Origin: Telmatactis stephensoni
Lineage: Eukaryota > Cnidaria > Anthozoa > Actiniaria > Isophelliidae
Length of the DNA: 64,000 nt
Direction: 5' to 3'
Assembly (NCBI GenBank): GCA_029948255.1
Contig: JALIZF010001654.1
Location: 424,501 to 488,500 of the forward strand
Part shown: positions 44,784-55,920 of the stretch, piece by piece
How the letters are laid out: each line of letters begins with the position of its first letter
How positions within the stretch are numbered: position 1 is the first letter of the stretch
Translations under genes and position numbers: made by a program
The notes under the pieces: model-generated
The model's database searches: none
Seen by the model: only the letters and a program-made list of their open reading frames with translations
Told to the model about the DNA's origin: nothing

Positions 44784-46218
44784 CACGACTACAAACAACA
44801 CTTCGTTCCCCAAAAAAATGGCGGGAGAAATCCTACCCAAAATTCAACGAGATCCTAGTGACACAGGAAGCCCATTGACAAATTTTCATATTTTTTCAAT
44901 TTTTTAATAGTTTATAATGAAAAGGCTTCTAAAACAGGAAATAATCATTTATGGGAAGAAGATATGATAGAGACCAATATAGTATAAAGATAAATTCTAT
45001 CGTTGACGAGTTCTATCACAAGAAAATGGAATTGAACAACCGACTGAAGAGGCCTAGGTTCCAATAGAGCATCTTCAAGGCCAGGCTACAAACGCTATCT
45101 ACAGATCTCTACAGAGTATTTAAATATGGCATTATTCTCGAATATGCAAAAATTCAATCGTTTGTCACTCTATATACCAGAAACTTTTCATCTGATCAGT
45201 AGAAAAATCTGCAGACAAGCTGCCTCTTGTATTATGAAACAGCATCCAGTAAAAACAACTTTGCCTGGAAATTCTCATCGACTTCAATCTCACCGTCAAT
45301 CTTGTGCCAGTTATGTTGCACTAGCTGCCGGAATTCCCTTAGAAGCGGATAGCTTATCATGTAAAGGTACTGATGGGACATCACTTGGCTGCATTTTAGG
45401 ACTGATTTTGGGGTGTATTGGACTGGAAATATTTTATATTAACCAGGCTTATGCCGGTGGCGGAGAAAAACGACCTCTGAACGTAGAAGATAAGTCACTG
45501 GAAGAGAGTGTAGCAAAACGAACACGAGGCCCTAATGAAGCACGAGAGGAGTTGAGAAAGAGAAGTACTTTTAACGAAAACATCAGGAAATCCTTACAAA
45601 CATGTAGTTTTCAGGAAATGTCTAAGACTCTTGACATACTGTTGAGTGAGGCAAAATCTTCAACAAAAATCGATTTAATATCAGGACTCAGAGCCGTTTG
45701 GGATGAACTTACTGCAGAAACAAGAGGGAACGATGGTCAAGTCTATCATTGTGGTTACCTGCTGTTTGACGATGCCTTTGACTTGTTTCTCGGTTATCAA
45801 AGAACTTACGTATCTGGAATAAAAACACAAGAAGAACGCATTCGATTTTGAGATTCTGTTTTGAACCCTGTTTATGGTTTGAGGGTTCACATTTTAACAA
45901 GCCCTAAAGATGGTTTGCGATATGTAGTTCTTTCCCCAGATACAGTTGACTTAGAGTTTTTCTATCAAGAATTGCTATCTTGTAATAAAAAGGATTCAGT
46001 TGATGAAAGACTTTCCCTGAACAGAGAGTCGGTGTCGGGATTATTGATAGTATGGACACTGAATGGGATAGACTTTGCGCTCGAACACTGATTGCATCCA
46101 ATCGGACAAACAGTACTTTGAAAGAACTTGGAATTGATGTAGATAAAGTATCGAAAAATACAAAACGTCTTTTAGAGGTTCTGCAAGAGGAAAAGAATGC
46201 ATACGTCGCAGCAAAAGA

Positions 46219-47899
46219 TATTATATCCTTGCCAACACAACCTGATGAACTGTCAAAGATCGCTACTAAATTAATTTCAAAATCTTGTGCTCTCGATCCT
46301 ATTCCTGCATGTCTCCTTAAAAGTCACCTTAGTTTGCTGTTACCTGTTATATGTAAAATTGTCAACTTGTCTCTCACTACTGGTTCTGTTCCGCTGTCTC
46401 TAAAAGTTGCAGTATTGAAACCTCTACTTAAAAAACAATCCCTAAATCATGAAGTCTATGGAAATTATCGTCCCGTCTCAAATCTTAAAGTTGTATCTAA
46501 AATCATTGAAAAAGTTGTTGCTCTCCAATTGGACTATTATTTGTCTAAAAACAGTCTCCATGAACCTATGCAATCCGCCTATAAAGCTTATCATAGCACT
46601 GAAACTGCTCTTCTTCGTGTCAAGAATGATATTCTTCAATTCCTCGATAATCGCTCTTGTGTTGCTCTACTGCTGCTTGACTTATCCGCTGCTTTTGACA
46701 CAGTAGACCATGAAATACTTCTTCATCGTCTTCAATCGAGGTTTGGTATATGTGGAATTGCTCTTGCCTGGTTTAAATCCTACCTCTCTGACCGATCCCA
46801 ATTTGTATCCATTGATGGTCATTCCTCTGAAACGCTTCTGCTTGACTGTGGTGTTCCCCAGGGTTCTGTACTTGGTCCCATTTTGTATCTACTTTACACC
46901 TCACCTGTAGCTGACATCCTGCGAAAACATAACATGTCCTTTCACCTCTACGCTGATGACACCCAACTGTATATGTCCTTTACTTGTGATGATGATTCTT
47001 CTCATGATCAAGCATTGAAACTAATTGAGAACTGCCTTACCGAAATTGATGATTGGATGACTTTAAACAAACTGAAACTTAACAAAGACAAGACTAAACT
47101 CCTTATTCTTGCTAGTAAGTGCAATCTACAGTCCTCCCATCCTGTTCTTCACTTTGGCCCTGATGCTATATCTCCGTCTCCTCAAGAACGTAATATTGGT
47201 GTTATTTTTGACTCAACTTTGTCCATGATTCCTCATGTAAACAGTGTTGTCAAGTCTGCCTATTATCATCTCAGAAACATCTCTAAAATAAGAAAATACC
47301 TTTCTGTAGACTCTACTGAAAAACTTGTTCATGCGTTTGTTACTTGTAAACTGGATCACTGTAATTCTATTCTCTTTGGCCTACCGAAACATGTCACTGA
47401 CAAGCTTCAACTTGTACAAAATTCTTCTGCGCGTCTGGTGACTTTGGCAAGAAAACATGACCACATCACTCCAATACTTAAAGACTTACACTGGCTTCCT
47501 GTTGATTACCGAATTCAATTTAAAATATTATTGTTGACTTTCAAAGCACTTCATGGTCTCTCTCCCACTTACCTTCAAGATCTCATCTCTGTCCGCAAAC
47601 CTCCAAGAAACCTACGCTCATCTTCCCATTTGCTGCTGTCTTCCAAGTCTTATAATCTTAAATCATATGGCCTTCGCTCCTTCTCCGTTGCTGCACCTCT
47701 TCTTTGGAACTCCTTACCGCCGTCTCTGAGAGATTTACATGACATTTCCTCTTTTAAATCGAATTTAAAAACTCATTTGTTTAAATCTGCATTTAATATG
47801 TAATTCTAGTTTTAATTTTATCATTTTTTGTGTTAAAGCGCTTAGAACTTTTGTATAAGCGCTATACAAGCACATTATATTATTATTATTATTATTATT
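46219..47899 (+). mobile_element. 5'-truncated LINE (CR1/L2-like) with AAAAGA target duplication
   Basis: Flanked by AAAAGA at 46213-46218 and 47900-47905; the host frame is restored when the LINE and one copy are removed. The coding part runs to TAA at 47801-47803 with no stop or shift. Reverse transcriptase motifs: GNYRPVSNLKVVSKIIEK, LLLLDLSAAFDTVDHEI, GVPQGSVLGPILYLLY, FHLYADDTQLY; the C-terminus has NSLPPSLRDLHDISSFKS. The endonuclease and ORF1 are missing (5' truncation). The tail ends in (ATT)n, and a 3' stem-loop lies at 47837-47863. The intact frame implies a young insertion, later than the transposon around it. CR1/L2 placement is from tail type and motifs, not from a tree. Confidence 0.88.
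47837..47863 (+). other. 3' stem-loop of the LINE
   Basis: AGCGCTTA and TAAGCGCT form a perfect 8-bp stem around an 11-nt loop, 34 bp after the stop and followed by a (ATT)n tail. CR1/L2-type LINEs use such 3' structures for recognition by their own reverse transcriptase. Confidence 0.7.
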
Positions 47900-50844
47900 A
47901 AAAGACAGAGCTGTAAAACTAAATGAGCAAATTAACAGTTTGCAAGATACCAAGCAAAAGCACGAAGGAAGGTGGTCGGAGCGACGTCAAGAAGAAACAC
48001 AATTTCTTATTGATAGCCTAAATGAGCGCATCCTGAATGTGACAGAACTGCAAGATCCACAAACACCATATCAAACTCAAAAACTTCAACAAATGATCAG
48101 AAGACAAGCACTGAATTTGATAGAAGAAAATCGTCTTAAAAAGCGAGCTTTAACCACCCAAGGTCCAAAAGAATGCATAGATGAAAGCATCGAGGATTTA
48201 ATTGCCCAGTCAATAGAACAAAAGGCAACATACCATGGGCGTCGTCACGGGACAACCATGTACACCAACAGGCGTGTAAAAAAACGTGATTTACTCTCCA
48301 TTGCAAATTATCATCTCCTGAAAGCAAACAAGCGTCTTATTAAGTCGGCAACGACAGCATGGAACCGTTCACAGCCAAGGAACTCAAGGTCCAGGCAGTC
48401 TTTGCTCCACAAGGGAAAAGGACTGTTTTGTACCAAAAAAACACCTAAAGCAGAGGACTGCGACAACGAGAATACTCATTATCAACGTGCCCATGTGAAA
48501 AATGTTAAAATGCACTTTTTCTCAAGCAAAGTTTCCAAAGAGAACAGGGAACTTGCATTTGCTCGAAGCATAGATGATAAAGCTTACGTCAGACCAGGAA
48601 CCTCTGAGGGCTTTGAAAAAACAAGAAATGTCAGAATCATCACCTTGTCCGATGATAGTAGGGCCAGACACTTGCCAAAATATGACTGGCCTGAAAAGCT
48701 ACTTTATGTTACTCCATCTGCCCATAGAATATTTACAGAAAATGGAAATGTGATAAATGATGAAGAGGTACTTCATAAAGAACTTGACGAACATGTTGTA
48801 TTTTTAAGACCTAAATCATTTGTAACCTCCAGCGGCACAACATGGGCCAATGAAACAATGAGAGTGCGTCATATACTGCCATATGCATTTGAAGTTATGA
48901 CCAACCGTCAACACAGCGTTGGAACACCTGCTTTGACCACTGCACTTTGCAAATTGAAGGATGCACTGTTTTATTTTAATGACATGACTTTGAGTGAAGA
49001 TTACAAAAGATGCTCTCCAACGCCAGGGTGTATACATAGAAATTATGAACGAGAACGATTAATGCACGTAAATTCTCAAATTAACAAAATTTTAGAAGCG
49101 TTTGAGATGTCTGGTGCAGCAGAAAATGAGCGCAAGGTGTTTGCCTGTCGCATACTACCACCTCTACAAACCTTTTGGCATAAGATTGACAATTTGAGGA
49201 GCCAACTGGAAGATCCCCAATCCACAAATGGCTGGCAAGTTCCAGTTGAAATGTTTACAGATCTTGAGAACTCTTGCCAAGAGCTTTCAGCTCTTTTTGG
49301 TGAGTTCAGTCTGCCAGCTGTCAAGCCAAAATGGGCAGATTTCACTGATGCAGGCCCAGGTGTCGGTGTTAGTAACAATGAGGTAAAATTCAGAGATGCA
49401 GAAATTGCTAGAATACTCAATTCAGACTATCGAATTAGAATTCACAGGTCGCGTGGAGACTCAGGACAAAATGAGGCAGAACGAACAAATTCTGGTTGCG
49501 GTGATGCTCTTGTTGATGGTGAAACCCTAGATTGGGAGAAGTTCAAAAGGTTTGAGGGCTTGTCAACAGAAGCAATTGAAAACATGGACGTAAAAGAGTA
49601 TGAAGAGTATGAGAGCAATCGAATGGAGAAAAATGCTTGGGCTGTTGCAGAAGAAATACGGCAACGAATTGATGACGCTCCCGTGCTCGGAGAGTACATA
49701 AAGGCATTTCTGACTGAGAAAAGTGATAACGGCTTTTTCTTTAATCGCGATTATCTAGCATCATATATGGAGGCTACTGAGAAAAAACGTCAAGACCTAC
49801 CTGGAAATGCATATTTCAAGAAAATATGGGATTTCTATAATGCCCATTATAACACAGGTGAACTTTTCATGGAATACCTAAAGAATGACTGCCTAAACAA
49901 AGAAGGAAAGCAATGTGATTTTTGCCGTTTGCATGACTGGGTAGGACCAAAGCAAGAACGGATACCTGCTCCGGTACCAGATCCTAATAATTCTGGGCAC
50001 TACATGAAGCCTTTCGAAACACCAAACAGTGGGCGGTTCATCGATGATTGGCAGCCCAGAGCAAATATTAAAAAAGAATTTACGAAGGGAAACTTGGAGA
50101 ATGAACATAATATTGATGAGTTTGTCATTAAGTTTGCAGTTGATAAAAAACTACTTAAAGAGTACATTCAGCACCTAAAAGACATTGCACATCGATCGAA
50201 CATGAGGTCCATTCAAAGACAAAGTGACAGAAAACACCTTAAAGAGAAGCCATTCAGTGATTACAACTGAAAAGAGCTAGTACTCTCTGGAGAAATAAAG
50301 AAGCTAAAAGTTTACGAACTGAACAAGTATTTAAACAAGTATAATCTCCTTGTTGGGGTAAAAGCATTAAAGGGTGATAAAATTAAGAGCATCATAAGTC
50401 ACGTTTTAAAAAATGAGACTGACCAAGCACGAACACAAGCGGTTGCTTTTGCAAATTTCAAAGCCGCAGAACTAAACGAAGCTGAATTAGAAGAATATGA
50501 CGAAGAAAATATGTCAGATTCAGAATATGATGAAGAAAACATGTCCGATTCAGAAGATGATTTAGTGCTAGATGACCTAGATGAGTCCAGCGATGAGGAG
50601 AGTGGATCTGATGATGGTTATGTTATCCTACGTTCTGGTCGAATAGCCACCACGTGGAAGAATAGATTTAATTGACCAAATATTAAAAGTTGTTAAAAAT
50701 TCAAAGATTGTATCTCTTTTGTGAAGACCCATCCTTTTTCATGCGTGTGCATTTCAAAACCCCTCCTTCTAGAGTCTCGTAAAAACTTTAACCCCTCCTT
50801 AAAATCATCCAGCCCCTCCCCTGCTCTAAATAATGACCGGTCCC

Positions 50845-51545
50845 TAAGTCCAGAACCCCAAGCCCAAGCAAGTGAGCTGCCAATTCCAACAATTGAAGAG
50901 CTCATATGCTCAAGTCAGCAATGATGTTATTGAGAAAGTAAATTCATTGACTATTGGTCAAAGGAACAATCCCCTATGGCACCTTGTTAGGAGAGGCAGG
51001 TTGACTGCCAGTAACTTTGGCTGCATTTTGAATGCAAAATGAGTAACCCCCAGTCACATTAAAAGCCTACAAGGGGAATATGACATCTCCAGAGTGAAAG
51101 CTGTGTATGTGGAGTGAACAATGAGACTGAAGGATTGAATGCTTTCAAACGATTGACTGTCCTGCCTGTACAGGAAACAGGGTTTGGCTGCATGAAAGTG
51201 GTGTTCTTGGTGCAACACCTGATGGCCTTGTAGGAAGAAATCACATTTTAGAAATAAAATGTTCTTACACTGCCAGAGACAAAACAATAGGCCAGGCTGT
51301 AGAGGTAGTTAATAACTTCTGTTTGCAAAAGACACATGATGGGCAGTTTGAACTGACTATTGGCATCAAGTGCAAGGGCAGATGAGCATCACCAAGAGAG
51401 AATTTTGCTACTTTGTTGTGTGGACAACCAAGCAAGTTGTAGTGCTGACCATCAAGAGGGACACAAAATGGGAACAAGACATTGAACTTATGAAAGATTT
51501 TTATTACGTACATATTTTCCCAAAAATTACAGAGGGTGAACTTTA
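50845..51545 (+). pseudogene. SWIM-YqaJ gene, 3' half (YqaJ nuclease), decayed
   Basis: Resumes the gene cut at 43281. After a linker (SPEPQAQASELPIPTIEEL) the frame shifts near 50917. RRGRLTASNFGCILNAK is followed by a TGA; the nuclease core is GVLGATPDGLVG and ILEIKCSY (the Asp and Glu-x-Lys of the YqaJ/lambda-exonuclease fold); DGQFELTIGIK and a tail with GHPSK-like segments follow in further frames. Several shifts and stops show long decay, in contrast to the intact 5' half, so the interrupting transposon may have come after or during the decay. Confidence 0.75.
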
Positions 51546-51609
51546 AAACAAGATTAACTCCTTTAACTAATAAAATGTGTATTATACTTATTGCTAGTAT
51601 CACTTTAGG

Positions 51610-53560
51610 GCTGATTTGATATTCAGCTATTCACAGATTCTGAATAAGAAAACAAGTCGTCCCTCAAGTATTGATACTATATTACACAACGACAAACGCT
51701 TTACCAAAAAGGCTGATATAGTTAGTATTTTTAATAGATACTTCGCAAATATAGGTCCCACGTTAGCAAATAATATACCATCTAGTAAGTACACATATAA
51801 AGATTGGATGAATGTGACCTGCTCTAATGATCTCCATTTCACTTCCATTTTGCACTATGAGGTCTTAGATGAGCTACTTAATTTGGATATTTCCAAAGCT
51901 GGTGGCCATGATGGATGATTTAAAGGAGGAGAACATTCGTTAATTTCTAATTATAGACCGATATCCCTCCTTCCGACTTTTTCAAAACTTTTTGAAAAAA
52001 TTATATGTAAGTTATTAACAGATCATCTAGAACAAAATCGCCTACTTTCTGACTTTCAGTTTGGTTTCAGAAAAAAACGAAATACCACTTTAGCAATTCT
52101 CGAGTTTGTAAATAAAATCACTGATGCAATAGATGGCGGTAGTACAGCCATTGGCATCTTTTTGGATCTCTCAAAAGCGTTTGACTCTGTCAATCATGAT
52201 ATTTTGCTAAATAAACTTTCTTATTATGGCATCAAAAATGACACCCTCAGCTGGTTTAAAAGCTATCTAAGTAATCGTTTACAGTATGTTTCTATCGATA
52301 ATGAAAATTCTGAATATTTACCCATAACCTGTGGCGTCCCCCAAGGATCTATCCTTGGACCTATCTTATTTTTGATCTACATAAATGACTCTCAATTTGC
52401 AACTAAATTCGCTCATCTTGTATTATATGCAGATGATGTGAATTTACTCTATAGTCACAAATCAATCAAAAATATCTTCCACGTCCTAAACAAAGACTTG
52501 TCTAGCCTTCAGGAATGGTTTCATGCAAACAAACTAACAGTGAATCTTACCAAAACAAAATATATCCATTTTGGTTCGAAGCAACGAATAAAAAATGTGA
52601 TGATTGACGAGTCAGAGTTAGCCTTAACTTTAGGACTACCTATTAAAAGAACTGCATATACAAAATTTTTAGGTCTCATTTTAGATGAACATCTGACATG
52701 GTGTACTCATATTGACCTACTATGCCGTAAAATTGCAAAGTCAATAGGAGTACTTTATAGAGCTAGACATCTTCTCAACTTAGATATCATGAAAAAGTTA
52801 TATTATAACATTATCTATTCGCATATTTCGTACGGCACCCTAATTTGGGGTTCAAATTATAAAACTAGAATTCAGCCCATTCATATTTTACAAAAACGCG
52901 CCTTGCGAATTATTTCTTCTTCTGACAGTAGAGCACCAAGCAGACCATTGTTCCAAAAGTTCAAAATGTTAAATATCTTTGAAATAGTTAAATTACAGCT
53001 TGCCGAAATAGCTTACAAATGTGTGAATAAACAATTACCTTTTTCATCCTCTAGTTATTTTAAAGAAGTTAATTTTTCACATCAATATAATACAAGATCA
53101 AAGAAAAACAAAAATATTTTCGTTCCTCGAAAAAACTTGAATTATGGTCAGTTTGGTGTGGACTATAGTGCAGCCAGAAACTGGAATGAAATACCACTCG
53201 AAATAAAAAACTCTTCGTCTATTACGTCCTTTAGAAAAAAATTCAAACACTTCCTTATTTCTTCGTGACTTCTTATTTATAGTTAATATATTGTTAATTA
53301 TATGTGTAAATTTATTATTCTCATCATTGTTATTGTTATTATACTATTTTCACTAACTTTGTAACCCATTTTCCCTCTCTACTATTTCTTTCGTGTGTTT
53401 TTTATAAGTATACCTGGGTGTAGGAGTGTTTTGTCTTAACCCCTTGGGTTGTAACTCTTACTCCCTCCATTTATTATTCAATACATGGTATTTATTATTT
53501 ATTATTCAATACATGGTAAATAAAAACCTTTGAACCTTCACTATGAATTGGTATGTTCAT
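51610..53560 (+). mobile_element. Second LINE, with an internal deletion
   Basis: A non-LTR element in the plus strand. 51616-51918 holds the region before the palm (NRYFANIGPTLANN, DISKAGGHDG). Then sequence is missing: the usual linker of about 45 residues is absent, and a stop sits at the junction. It picks up at NYRPISLLPTFSKLFEK. The rest is open to TGA at 53266-53268. The 3' UTR ends with two copies of attattcaatacatgg and AATAAA at 53518-53524. No target duplication found by eye. Confidence 0.8.
51946..53268 (+). CDS. LINE reverse transcriptase (partial)
   Basis: From LISNYRPISLLP at about 51946 the frame is open for about 440 codons. Motifs: FGFRKKRNTTLAILEF, FLDLSKAFDSVNHDIL (catalytic Asp), GVPQGSILGPILFLIYIND, LVLYADDVNLL (YADD), thumb (KFLGLILDEHLTW), and a C-terminus with YSAARNWNEIPLEIK, as in Jockey/CR1-group elements. 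Without the deleted N-terminal part the protein is unlikely to be active. A conventional ATG-initiated reading would start at 52162 inside motif A, so no proper start exists here. Confidence 0.8.
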   Translation, partial: SNYRPISLLPTFSKLFEKIICKLLTDHLEQNRLLSDFQFGFRKKRNTTLAILEFVNKITDAIDGGSTAIGIFLDLSKAFDSVNHDILLNKLSYYGIKNDTLSWFKSYLSNRLQYVSIDNENSEYLPITCGVPQGSILGPILFLIYINDSQFATKFAHLVLYADDVNLLYSHKSIKNIFHVLNKDLSSLQEWFHANKLTVNLTKTKYIHFGSKQRIKNVMIDESELALTLGLPIKRTAYTKFLGLILDEHLTWCTHIDLLCRKIAKSIGVLYRARHLLNLDIMKKLYYNIIYSHISYGTLIWGSNYKTRIQPIHILQKRALRIISSSDSRAPSRPLFQKFKMLNIFEIVKLQLAEIAYKCVNKQLPFSSSSYFKEVNFSHQYNTRSKKNKNIFVPRKNLNYGQFGVDYSAARNWNEIPLEIKNSSSITSFRKKFKHFLISS

Positions 53561-53860
53561 GAAAATCCCATGAAAATTATGTGAAACTCCCATGAATTTA
53601 CTTTCAGTGGCCATGAAAACAGCAATTTGAGATTTCATGGGTCTATGAATTTCCCATGAAAAATCTTTTGGCTGCAATACATGAATTTGAAAATCCCATG
53701 AACCACCAGGAGGAACATTTTCATGACCCATGAAAGTGGTGTATTGGCTTTTTTTTTTTTTGAATTTCATGACCCATGAAAATCCCATAAAACTAGAAAT
53801 TCAAACTAGAAATTCAATTTCATGAGCCATGAAATACCACGCTGGGCACAAAGGACCCCA
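53530..53860. repeat. cccatgaaaat repeat cluster
   Basis: At least fourteen copies of CATGAAAA, CCCATGAA or the complement TTCATGGG within about 330 bp, irregularly spaced and in both orientations. Two adjacent ctagaaattcaa copies at 53794-53816. Open frames here are repeat artefacts. Confidence 0.75.
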
Positions 53861-53907
53861 AAAATGCCGGAGTTAATTTCACAATTTTACTCTAACCTTC
53901 ATATCTT

Positions 53908-54798
53908 AAACAGTTTTTCATCAATTGGGATGAAATTTTTGGAGGTGGTTTACCACATATAGCGTTTTATTTTGCCATGCAAATAGTTACCATTGTGGTC
54001 ATTATGACGTCATAGCAAATTGTTACATTTCGTGAGAAAAAGTAGATAACTTCAAGAGTTTCTCAAAAGTGATAGAGAATATGATTCTCTAAAATTTGGT
54101 GCAATTTTTATCTCGATGCGACAATTCGTTGCTGAGTTATAAAGGATTTTTAATTCACGATGACGTCATAAAAGTTATGTCACTCGAATTCTATTAAAAG
54201 CTATTAGAGGCTATTGAAAATAGCAAGTGACATCCCCATGATAATTTATGACTATTATGTGTTTCAACATGAGAAAGCTACAATATTTGGTCTGTGATTG
54301 TTATTAGGGATATTTTAAATTATCAGTGACGTCATTATGACGTTTAACGATTTTGCTATGTACTTTTCATTAATATTTCTAATAATTATCTTCAAAAACT
54401 CAAAAATCTAAAAACATGTGATTGATGGCACTTCGGAGTTCGTTCAATGTGTAAAGTATAAGGACAAACGATTTGCAAACAAAAAAGTTAAAATGGGAAT
54501 GTCACTTGCTATTTTCAATGGCCTCTAATAGCTTTTAATAGAATTCGAGTGACATCAATTTTATGACGTCATCGTGAATTAAAAATCCTTTATAACTCAG
54601 CAACGTATTGTCGCATTGAGATAAAAATTGCAGAAATTTTTGAGAAACTCTTTAAGTTATCTATTTTTTCTCACGAAATGTAACAATTTGCTATGACGTT
54701 ATAATGACCACAATGGTAACTATTTGCATGCCAAAATAAAACACTACATGTAGTAAACCACCTCCGAAAATTTCGTCCCAATTGATGAAAAATTGTTT
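53908..54798. repeat. Foldback element, ~310-bp arms, with TGACGTCA sites
   Basis: Arms 53908-54232 and 54498-54798 are imperfect reverse complements (for example catcaattgggatgaaattt and its complement; aaagctattagaggc and its complement) around a 265-bp centre. Perfect TGACGTCA palindromes lie at 54005, 54161, 54327 and 54564; a fifth at the mirror position near 54694 has decayed. No gene. Family unknown; a foldback DNA transposon is the likeliest class. Confidence 0.75.
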
Positions 54799-55061
54799 AA
54801 AGGCCCAGCTTAGACTGCGATGCTTTGCGCGCCTACTTAGATTAGCGGCCATTTTACATATATGAAAATTCCCAGTTTTAGTATATATCTTTTGCATCTG
54901 TTTCCATCGGCCATCTGAAACAATTTGAAGAAGTTTTTATACTGTGGAACTGGTAAAAAAACATCAAAGAATAAGTTCAAATGGATATTTAATTAATTGG
55001 TTCAGTATTTCTACGAAAAAAGCAGCCAAAGTCTTGGCAGTCTGAGTACAGATGAATACTT

Positions 55062-55920
55062 ATGTCGAATCCTTCACGAGGAAGACCATGTCTTTCAGGT
55101 TTCACCAAAGTGATAAGGCTGCGATCGTCAGTCTTTGAGTTATGGAAAGACAGAAAAGCATCGTTTGGCTTACAGGGTGATAGCAATAGCGAGTTTGCGG
55201 AGTTCCTTCTCCATCGAGAACAACCGAGGTAAATAAGTTTTGGAATCGAAGTGTTTAGTTTAGAAAGAAATACTTAGTTTGTAATGGGGAATTTTGCTTT
55301 CTTTTGTAGAGATATTAATGTAGAACCTATAAACATATCTGAGAACCTAGCACAGCCAATAAACGTAGTATGTTCAATGCCATTGACACCTTCGAAGCGT
55401 CCAGTCACAGCAACACAGGCGTCAAACAAAAGACAAAGACCAGCTGTTTTAGTCAGGAGTTCTCTGGAACACTCCAGTAAAAGCTTGTAAGCTCAAACAC
55501 TGTTCTCATCTCGCATTGAACGACATTTTGATTGCCGATGTAAGCTTATGTTTTGTTATAAACTGTTGTTTTACATCTGCTGTTTATTTGTATATTTTGT
55601 AGAGATGTTGACATTACTGGTATCAGTACTGCTACAAGCACAGCTGATTCTTTAGATGAACCCCATGATGACTCTCGTACACATGGCAGGTACAATAATA
55701 GTTGAATTGTTAGCCAATATAACTCTATAGATATGAATGTATTTGGAGGTAAACTAAGTCTTTCCTGACTGTATGTTTAGAGATAGTGGTCCGACATCTT
55801 GTTCGCTTCTATGTTCTGCAGTTCCTGGAAATCCCTACTCCATACTGGAGCAAAACAATGGAGATGAATCAGTGAAATTGACAGCGAGGACAGTGAGGAT
55901 GATGCTGAATTTGATTCAAG
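55062..55920 (+). CDS. Four-exon 5' part of a gene of unknown function
   Basis: Exons 55062-55228, 55310-55486, 55603-55689 and 55781-55920. The first three end in phase 2, each next exon beginning AGA at a tag acceptor. Exon 1 starts MSNPSRGRPCLSGFTKV and has a conserved-looking SSVFELWKDRKASFGL, then SEFAEFLLHRE. Later exons are Ser/Thr-rich and hydrophilic, with a short basic SNKRQRPA. Exon 4 ends TCAAG|GCAAGT, a probable GC-AG donor. An acidic reading (DSEDSEDDAEFDS) at the end of exon 4 is one base out of frame, so either exon 4 is damaged or my acceptor is off. I know such N-termini from uncharacterised cnidarian proteins but not their function. No downstream exon was found with confidence. 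Confidence 0.5.

Larger units (their letters stand above)
45126..50675 (+). pseudogene. Giant protein of the 7.56-kb transposon, unknown family
   Basis: One gene read in pieces: 45126-45848; TGA at 45849-45851; the same frame on to about 46035; a frame change between about 46020 and 46090; a LINE at 46219-47899 whose removal restores the frame; 47906-50267; TGA at 50268-50270; then in frame to TGA at 50673-50675. About 1,250 codons without the LINE. Visible: coiled coil (LLEVLQEEKNAYVAAKD, RWSERRQEETQFLID), the block DDKAYVRPGTSEGF, EKLLYVTPSAHRIF, HVVFLRPKSFVTSSG, a CDFCRLHDW Cys pair, a SAP-like KKLKVYELNKYLNKYN, and an acidic tail with a duplicated YDEENMSDSE ending in ILRSGRIATTWKN. I have a recollection of similar large uncharacterised proteins in cnidarians, but no function. 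A 38-codon frame at 44951-45067 (MGRRYDRDQ) may be its true start. As the largest gene it is the best candidate for the element's transposase. Confidence 0.72.
43282..50844. mobile_element. 7.56-kb DNA transposon of unrecognised type, 42-bp TIRs, TAA target duplication
   Basis: Perfect 42-bp terminal inverted repeats beginning GGGACCGGTCATTATTTAGA at 43282 and ending at 50844, flanked by TAA (43279-43281, 50845-50847). The element splits the SWIM-YqaJ gene so that removing it and one TAA restores the flanking frame; this independently proves the ends. Contents: a minus-strand SAM-domain gene (43580-44783) and a divergent plus-strand giant gene (45126-50675). A LINE (46219-47899) is nested in the latter. 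Both ends carry AACCCCTCC and GACCCATCCTTT words. The TAA duplication and GGG tips recall Harbinger-like integration, but neither gene shows a DDE domain I can identify. Confidence 0.9.

Noticed and set aside
45849..50270. Two in-frame TGA codons in the giant gene considered as recoded codons
   Set aside because: The same gene also has a frameshift, and neighbouring elements show ordinary TGA decay; no selenocysteine-type structure seen.
53495..53788. 97-codon minus-strand frame with repeated MGFSW/MGHEN phrases
   Set aside because: Artefact of the CCCATGAAAAT repeat cluster.
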